DNA from: Aquila chrysaetos chrysaetos | Taxonomy: Eukaryota > Chordata > Aves > Accipitriformes > Accipitridae | Assembly (NCBI RefSeq): GCF_900496995.4 | Contig: NC_044014.1 | Coordinates: 6,770,001 to 6,834,000, forward strand | Direction: 5' to 3' | DNA length: 64,000 nucleotides | Part shown: positions 45,858-64,000 of the stretch, in pieces | Layout: each line of letters opens with the position of its first letter | Position numbering within the stretch: the stretch's first letter is position 1 | Translations under genes and position numbers: made by a program | The notes under the pieces: model-generated | What the model saw: the letters and a program-made list of their open reading frames with translations, nothing else | Told to the model about the DNA's origin: nothing | Database searches by the model: none

Positions 45858-48800
45858 GTCAGCCTGAACAATTTTTACACAAGGATCTTCAAGGAATGGG
45901 CTGAAGTTTCTCATCCCACAATACTCACAATAAATTCTGGAAGAGTAGGGAAATTCCAGAAAATGGATTAAACACAAATATTGTGTCAAAATTCAAAAAA
46001 GAAAGGAAAAAAAAAAGATTCCTGTAACTTTAACCTGCTCTAAATAAATTAACAAAAAAGCCACTTAGGATTCAGTGCCTAAAAAGCGGTTGTATGGAAC
46101 ATAAGCCTAGTCAATAGTTCTTACGGCATTTTTTAAGGAGATTGCTGCTTTGGTTGATAAAAATATCTGCAGACATAAAATGGGCCATTGTACTTAATGA
46201 ATTATTGTCTTTCAATAACACTAAATGACATTCTGTGTAGCAAATTAGAGCTATAGAAAGGCATCAAGGTACATATCGAACAGATTAAGACATGCTAATT
46301 AACAAATCTCAAAAAGGTACTTGTTAATGGGAAAACATAATTGCATAGCAGTGTTTCCAGAGAAGTTCTCCTGGAATCAGTGTTATCCAACCCTTTGAAT
46401 ACTGCAAATCTGTCCGTCTTTAAAACTAGTAGAAAAACTTAGCTTTCAGTACTTTGAGAAGTATCTTTCACTTAGCTTTCAGAATCTTTGAGAAGATTTC
46501 TAAGTCAGTGTATAATTGTTTTATAAAGAAGTGCTTCACTCCTTGGATGTTGATGTAATTAAATCTACACCCACTTTTTGTCTACAAGTTGCAGGGACCT
46601 CACATACTTCTGAAACTGAAACAAACCTTAGTTGCTTTTTAAACTCATGTCAAGAAGACAATTTTTGTGTCAGCTGATGTTCCATTTTCTAGTAAATTGC
46701 CCAGCCATTTCCTCGACCTTGTTCTCAGCTTTGGTGAATGTTTTCTGCGACACCCTGGACTGGTGTAAGGAACCAATGCTGGGTTCCTGCCAAAGGCCTC
46801 TTTGGTTTCATGGATAGAAACGCATGATGCGGTTTAAGAAACTTCTTAAGTATTTTTTGTGGTCCTTCATTTTGGAGTCGTTTAGCACAAATTATCTCCA
46901 TTATCAGCTCTTCATACTGTTCCCACACTCTCAAATTACTAACAAAATAAAATAGAAGCACCAGTGCTCTAACTTTTGATTAATACAATCTAGGAAACTT
47001 GAATTCAGGAAATAATTTTTCTTGCATTTAAAACAAATATTTTTCATTGCCGCATTAAACAAAAATATGTGCACTGTCAATGACTTGGCAGTTACGACAG
47101 TGATGCACATCATTGATGCTAGTCAGTAATGGGCACCATAATGCACTTCTGTCTCACAGCACCTCATCTGCCACACTGCATCGTCTTTTGTAGCTATAAG
47201 CACTGGAACCTATCATAACACTCAGAGAATGCCTGTGATTTACTGCCTATAGGCCAAATAACCAAACACGTGAAATAAATAATTTCACTTATTGATCTGG
47301 AGAGAGAGAGATATATATAAAAAAATCCATATATCCAGACATATATATCTTCTGACACAACCTTTCCCACTTGCTACTTAAAGTTTCCCAGGCAATGCTG
47401 GGAAAAAAAACAGAGAAAAACAAGGTTTAAAAGGCATGACATGAGGATGGTTTGTGTGAAACTTTATTAAAGCTCTAGTGCAACATTTTTTTAAGAGAAG
47501 AGGGGAATAACATTTAGTGTTGTTTTGACTGTTTTTTGGAGACAGCTGGTCATTCTGCCTATGTCAGAACATTTAAAATATTTTGGTAACACAATCTTTA
47601 CAAAACTACATGTCTCTGAAAGAGAAGATGACCCTTTTACATTGCTGCTGTAAATCCAGTGTCTCTTCTCAGAGCAGTATATGGAATGAACTTATTTGTA
47701 TAGATGTGTACTCTAGTTTCATTCACTTTTTTAGCCCACGGACTTTCCCAGGAAGCATTGCTAATCCCCATATACTGCACCAAGACTTCAGTCTGCCAGG
47801 TATGGATCACACAGATCCAGCAGCGAATTTCATGGGACCTACAGAACAGTGCAAACTCCTGCTGTGCTGTTGGTTAATCTGCAGCTCCCCGTGCAGGCAC
47901 TCCTGAATGCCACGCAGATGGTTTGCATCAGGAGTCAGTTTTGTCCGTGCTAGGGAAATATGTGGTTTGTATCAAGTCTCAGACTCGGGCACACGCAGGG
48001 CACTGTGCAGGCCACTTCAAAGCGATACGCAGCTGGCGTTTGCCCCCGCCACTGGTACCCACCACCTCTCTCCCTGTTGTTCGTGCCTCCTTCCACTGCT
48101 GTTGCCGGTGGCAGTATCTGACAAAAAAGTGTTTGATCCCTGCTGGATATGCAGATTCTTTATATGCAGATCTTTGGCTATTCAAAACCCATGGTTAGAG
48201 TATTCCAGTCATTCCTTATATATTCAATCTTCTGTGGTTTTAATGCATTTTAAAAAGTTACTTAAGCCACCTATATCTGCATCTATGAGCTAGAATAGCT
48301 TCTTCCAGAAATATATGCCTGGCAACAGTCTTGCGTGTTTAAGTTAAAGATAGGAAAACATTACTGTGTGAGCAGCAGGCATGAAAATATCTAGTTTGAT
48401 AAGTATACATGCAGTTTTCTCCATGATGTTACTATTTTGGAAGAGGGAGAGTATTTAAGAGTACTTGAATATTCAATATGTATACAAATTGAATTTCTTC
48501 CAGAGTAAGAGTGCTGTGATTACTCTGCAGTAACTGCGCGTGAGGATGCTCGTACTCCGCCTATGCAGAGCTATTCTGATCCATTTCCTCACTGACAATT
48601 CCTAACTTAACTTCTCACTAGATAAGTTACCATAAAAATTCTTCTATTAAACCTTTTTTTTTTGTAGTGAGAACAGTTTAACGACGTTAACAAGGACTTT
48701 TATGTTTGGTATAAAAAGGAGAGCGCTTCCAGGAGAAGGGTTTCCAGAAACCATTGCTCGATGCCTCTGCTGAAATTGCTGACGAAGGATGATAACGCAC

Positions 48801-48900
48801 AAGGCTTCTTCCTTCGAAACTTCTCTGAGGCATCGCCACGGCTCCGTTGTCGTTTGTCCCGAGTCCCAGTCGCAGGCACCGAGTTCTGCTCTGTGATACC
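45858..48900. other. Intergenic, nothing recognised
   Basis: No exon recognised. An AT-alternating stretch (gagagaga then atatata palindromes) lies at 47300-47350. The minus-strand frame 46725-46961 has a protein-like composition but no family I can name and no splice support. Confidence 0.45.
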
Positions 48901-49320
48901 ACCCCTGTCCGGGGTTCAAAGCGCTAATTAACGGCGCTTTCTTCTGTGCCTACGACAGAGGTTGGTTTCATGGTCCCAAATAACAGCGCCCTACAGCGTG
49001 GTTCCTACAAAACACCTCGTTGCGCTGTACGTGGCACGAAACGAGGCAGACGGGCCTCCTTCCCCATCGTCTCCGCTCTTGGTGAGCCCCTTGAGCATCG
49101 CGGATCTCCTACCGATCGCAGCCTTTGCAAGTGGTACCGTACTTACGCGCGGTGGTATCCGAAGACGGGCAGGCCGCGTTACCGCTAGCATGTGGGCACG
49201 GTACGTGATACCGTGACCTCCGCTCGCCAACGCGGTAGTAACGCGTTCCGGTAGAAACCGGGCTCCCCTCAGGCGAACAGGAGGCAACGCGATTAACAAT
49301 TACCGGCTGGGCCCCCTGAG
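48901..49320. promoter_or_regulatory. CpG-rich block with clustered TACCG/CGGTA words
   Basis: This block precedes the TIAL1 island and is CpG-dense though only moderately GC-rich. Between 49110 and 49305 the pentamer TACCG or its complement CGGTA occurs eight times (49110, 49135, 49180, 49199, 49209, 49233, 49249, 49301). Two pairs form perfect hairpins: CACGGTA-5-TACCGTG (49197-49215) and CCGGT-4-ACCGG (49248-49261). AACGCG occurs three times (49229, 49240, 49286). No gene was recognised; the frames at 48946-49299 on both strands look like CpG artefacts. Confidence 0.55.
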
Positions 49321-49333
49321 GTGTACCAGACCC

Positions 49334-49354
49334 CCCCTTTTTTTTTTTTTTTTT
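49334..49354. repeat. Poly-T run upstream of TIAL1
   Basis: CCCCCCC followed by about twenty T, separating the TACCG block from the TIAL1 island. Confidence 0.8.
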
Positions 49355-49663
49355 CGTCATTTACGCACACACTACCGCCGCACTTCAGCGCAGCCTCGTT
49401 CCCTCAGGCCCCCCCACCGGACAGACACCCCCGGGGGCCCGTGGTTCGCCACGGCCTTTCCCCAGCTACTCCTGAAGGCCGAGGGCCGCCGGCACCCCCG
49501 CGGGCGGACCGGGCCCTCGGCCCTGGGCCTGCCCCGCTCGGCCCCGGCGCTGGCGGGAGGCGGCGGCGCAGACGGGCGAATCTTCCCGGGCTGCTGCCGG
49601 CCAATCCGCGCCGCCCGGGCTCGCCCCCCCACCCCCGACACGCCCCCTGGCCCTGCGCCGCTA

Positions 49664-49684
49664 GGCATGCTGGGGGCTGTAGTT
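49664..49684 (-). promoter_or_regulatory. TIAL1: ZNF143 (SBS) site 1, TIAL1 promoter
   Basis: On the minus strand it reads AACTACAGCCCCCAGCATGCC, a close match to the ZNF143/Staf site ACTACANNTCCCAGNATGC. Confidence 0.7.
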
Positions 49685-49735
49685 TCTTCCCGGCGTCGCT
49701 CCCCGCGGGTAAGCGGCGCGGTGAAGAGTCCGGCG

Positions 49736-49756
49736 GACTACAGCACCCAGAAGGCC
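49736..49756 (+). promoter_or_regulatory. TIAL1: ZNF143 (SBS) site 2, TIAL1 promoter
   Basis: GACTACAGCACCCAGAAGGCC on the plus strand, 51 bases from site 1 and in the opposite orientation. The ACTACA and CCCAGAA modules are both present. Confidence 0.65.
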
Positions 49757-49925
49757 GGTGGGCCCCCGCCGGCCGTCCCGCCGCCTTTTCGCCGTCAGTG
49801 CCTACGATCCCCAGCGCGCTCCGCGGCTCGGCGGCGGGGACCGGGAAGGAGAATCCGGTCCGAGAGGGAGCGGGCCCGGCGGGGCGCGGCTGCGCAGAGC
49901 GCGGCTTCCTGAGTGTCTGGTGGCG

Positions 49926-49937
49926 GCGGCCATTTTG
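49926..49937 (+). promoter_or_regulatory. TIAL1: YY1-type site, probable TIAL1 transcription start region
   Basis: GCGGCCATTTTG fits GCNGCCATYTTG exactly. Such sites typically lie just downstream of the start in CpG-island promoters, which would place the TIAL1 start near 49.9 kb and give a leader of about 0.2 kb. Confidence 0.6.
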
Positions 49938-50127
49938 TGGTGCTTCTTCCCTCTCCCGTTCGGGCTGCGGTGTCGGGACCTGGCGAGGGGGCGAGACGGA
50001 GCGGGGGGAGCCGGGGCCCTCACCCTCACCTTCCCTTCGCCTCCCTGCGCGGCGGAGCCCGCCCCCCCCCCGCCCCCTCCGGCGCTGCCCCGGCGGGTGC
50101 AGCTGAGAGCGGCGCTCGCCCACCATT

Positions 50128-63501
<13,374 letters not shown>

Positions 63502-63559
63502 TAATTGCCTATTTTCTACTTCTAGTTTTGCGCCTCTGTTTATATGTTCACTAGGTATC

Positions 63560-64000
63560 AGACTTACCCAGGGGAAATAAATTTGCGTGTATGGGACAAA
63601 CATACTTTAGTCAAAAACTTCCGTTATTTATGGTTAAGGGTTGAAACAATTCAGATGACAGCGATGCTATGAGAACGTTGTGAAAAAAGATTCGATAACA
63701 TTGTGAAACAAGGTTCCTGAACGTAGAAAGCTTGTTCGGGTGTGTTAGGGTAGTTCAGCTTAGTCTGTGGAACCATCTCTCCTACAGTGAGTTGGGTGCC
63801 TGGTGGGATCAGGAGTGCTTTAGGTCTCTCAGCTGAGGCACCGTGCCAGGTCCAGTGCGGCTCCCTCTGTTAAGGTAGGAGCCCCTGGAAAACGACATCC
63901 CGGAGCCCTCCGTCCTAAGGAGCGCAGTGCCACGCTACGCAGTGGTGTTTGCCAGGTTTCGGTTCGTGCCAAAGCTCAGTCTTTCTGGGGACCTAATGCA
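63560..64000. other. CpG-rich segment in TIAL1 intron 6, possible mobile element
   Basis: Composition rises from AT-rich intron to GC- and CpG-rich from about 63650 to the window edge. An imperfect 23-bp direct repeat (aacgttgtgaaaaaagattc at 63674 and aacattgtgaaacaaggttc at 63697) lies in it, as in LTR U3 regions. I cannot name a family, and the right end is outside the window. Confidence 0.35.

Noticed and set aside
46725..46961. Minus-strand frame with protein-like composition, considered as an exon or pseudogene
   Set aside because: No family recognised and no convincing paired splice sites; left as unexplained intergenic DNA.
49321..50126. 240-261-codon frames on both strands upstream of TIAL1
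   Set aside because: Low stop density in a CpG island; low-complexity Pro/Arg/Gly products. They overlap promoter motifs and the real exon 1.

Overview
The window is vertebrate nuclear DNA, most likely from a bird and probably a neoavian. It holds CR1 LINE copies, short solo LTRs of types common in avian genomes, compact introns and isolated CpG islands. Two split protein-coding genes can be recognised. BAG3 is complete on the minus strand (coding 32717 down to 15480, four exons, 564 codons before the stop). The first six coding exons of TIAL1 (TIAR) are on the plus strand (50128 to 63474, 165 codons including an optional 17-codon segment); TIAL1 runs off the right edge. The two genes are head to head about 17.4 kb apart, as in the human BAG3/TIAL1 neighbourhood. 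No exon of the human neighbour on the other side of BAG3 (INPP5F) was recognised in the left 15 kb.

Layout. 1-14.9 kb: intergenic DNA downstream of BAG3, with a CR1 copy split by a solo LTR (5-bp target duplication), an older CR1 scrap, a small orphan CpG island with CRE and CTCF-like sites near 5.4 kb, and a second solo LTR at 9.7-10.3 kb. 14.9-33.1 kb: BAG3, from its 3' UTR to a CpG-island promoter with heat-shock elements; its 11.7-kb intron 1 holds a CpG-rich patch with a TATA box on the antisense strand. 33.1-48.9 kb: intergenic, with a 148-bp element with inverted ends (5-bp target duplication) and a 650-bp solo LTR. 48.9-50.8 kb: CpG-rich DNA leading into the TIAL1 promoter, with a dense cluster of TACCG/CGGTA words and then two opposed ZNF143-type sites and a YY1-type site. 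50.1-64 kb: TIAL1 exons 1-6 and introns, an ancient LINE remnant in intron 2, and an unexplained CpG-rich segment at the right edge.

Function. BAG3 is an HSP70 co-chaperone for selective autophagy and filament/filamin quality control, induced by HSF1. TIAL1 is an RRM RNA-binding protein of stress granules and splicing control. Both act in stress responses, but nothing here shows that they are co-regulated. I saw no sign of a novel multi-gene system. The points most worth a second look are regulatory (TACCG cluster, intronic antisense promoter, orphan CpG island) and transposon-related (the inverted-end mini-element sharing an LTR end). All identifications are from reading the sequence and memory of the families; no database search was run.
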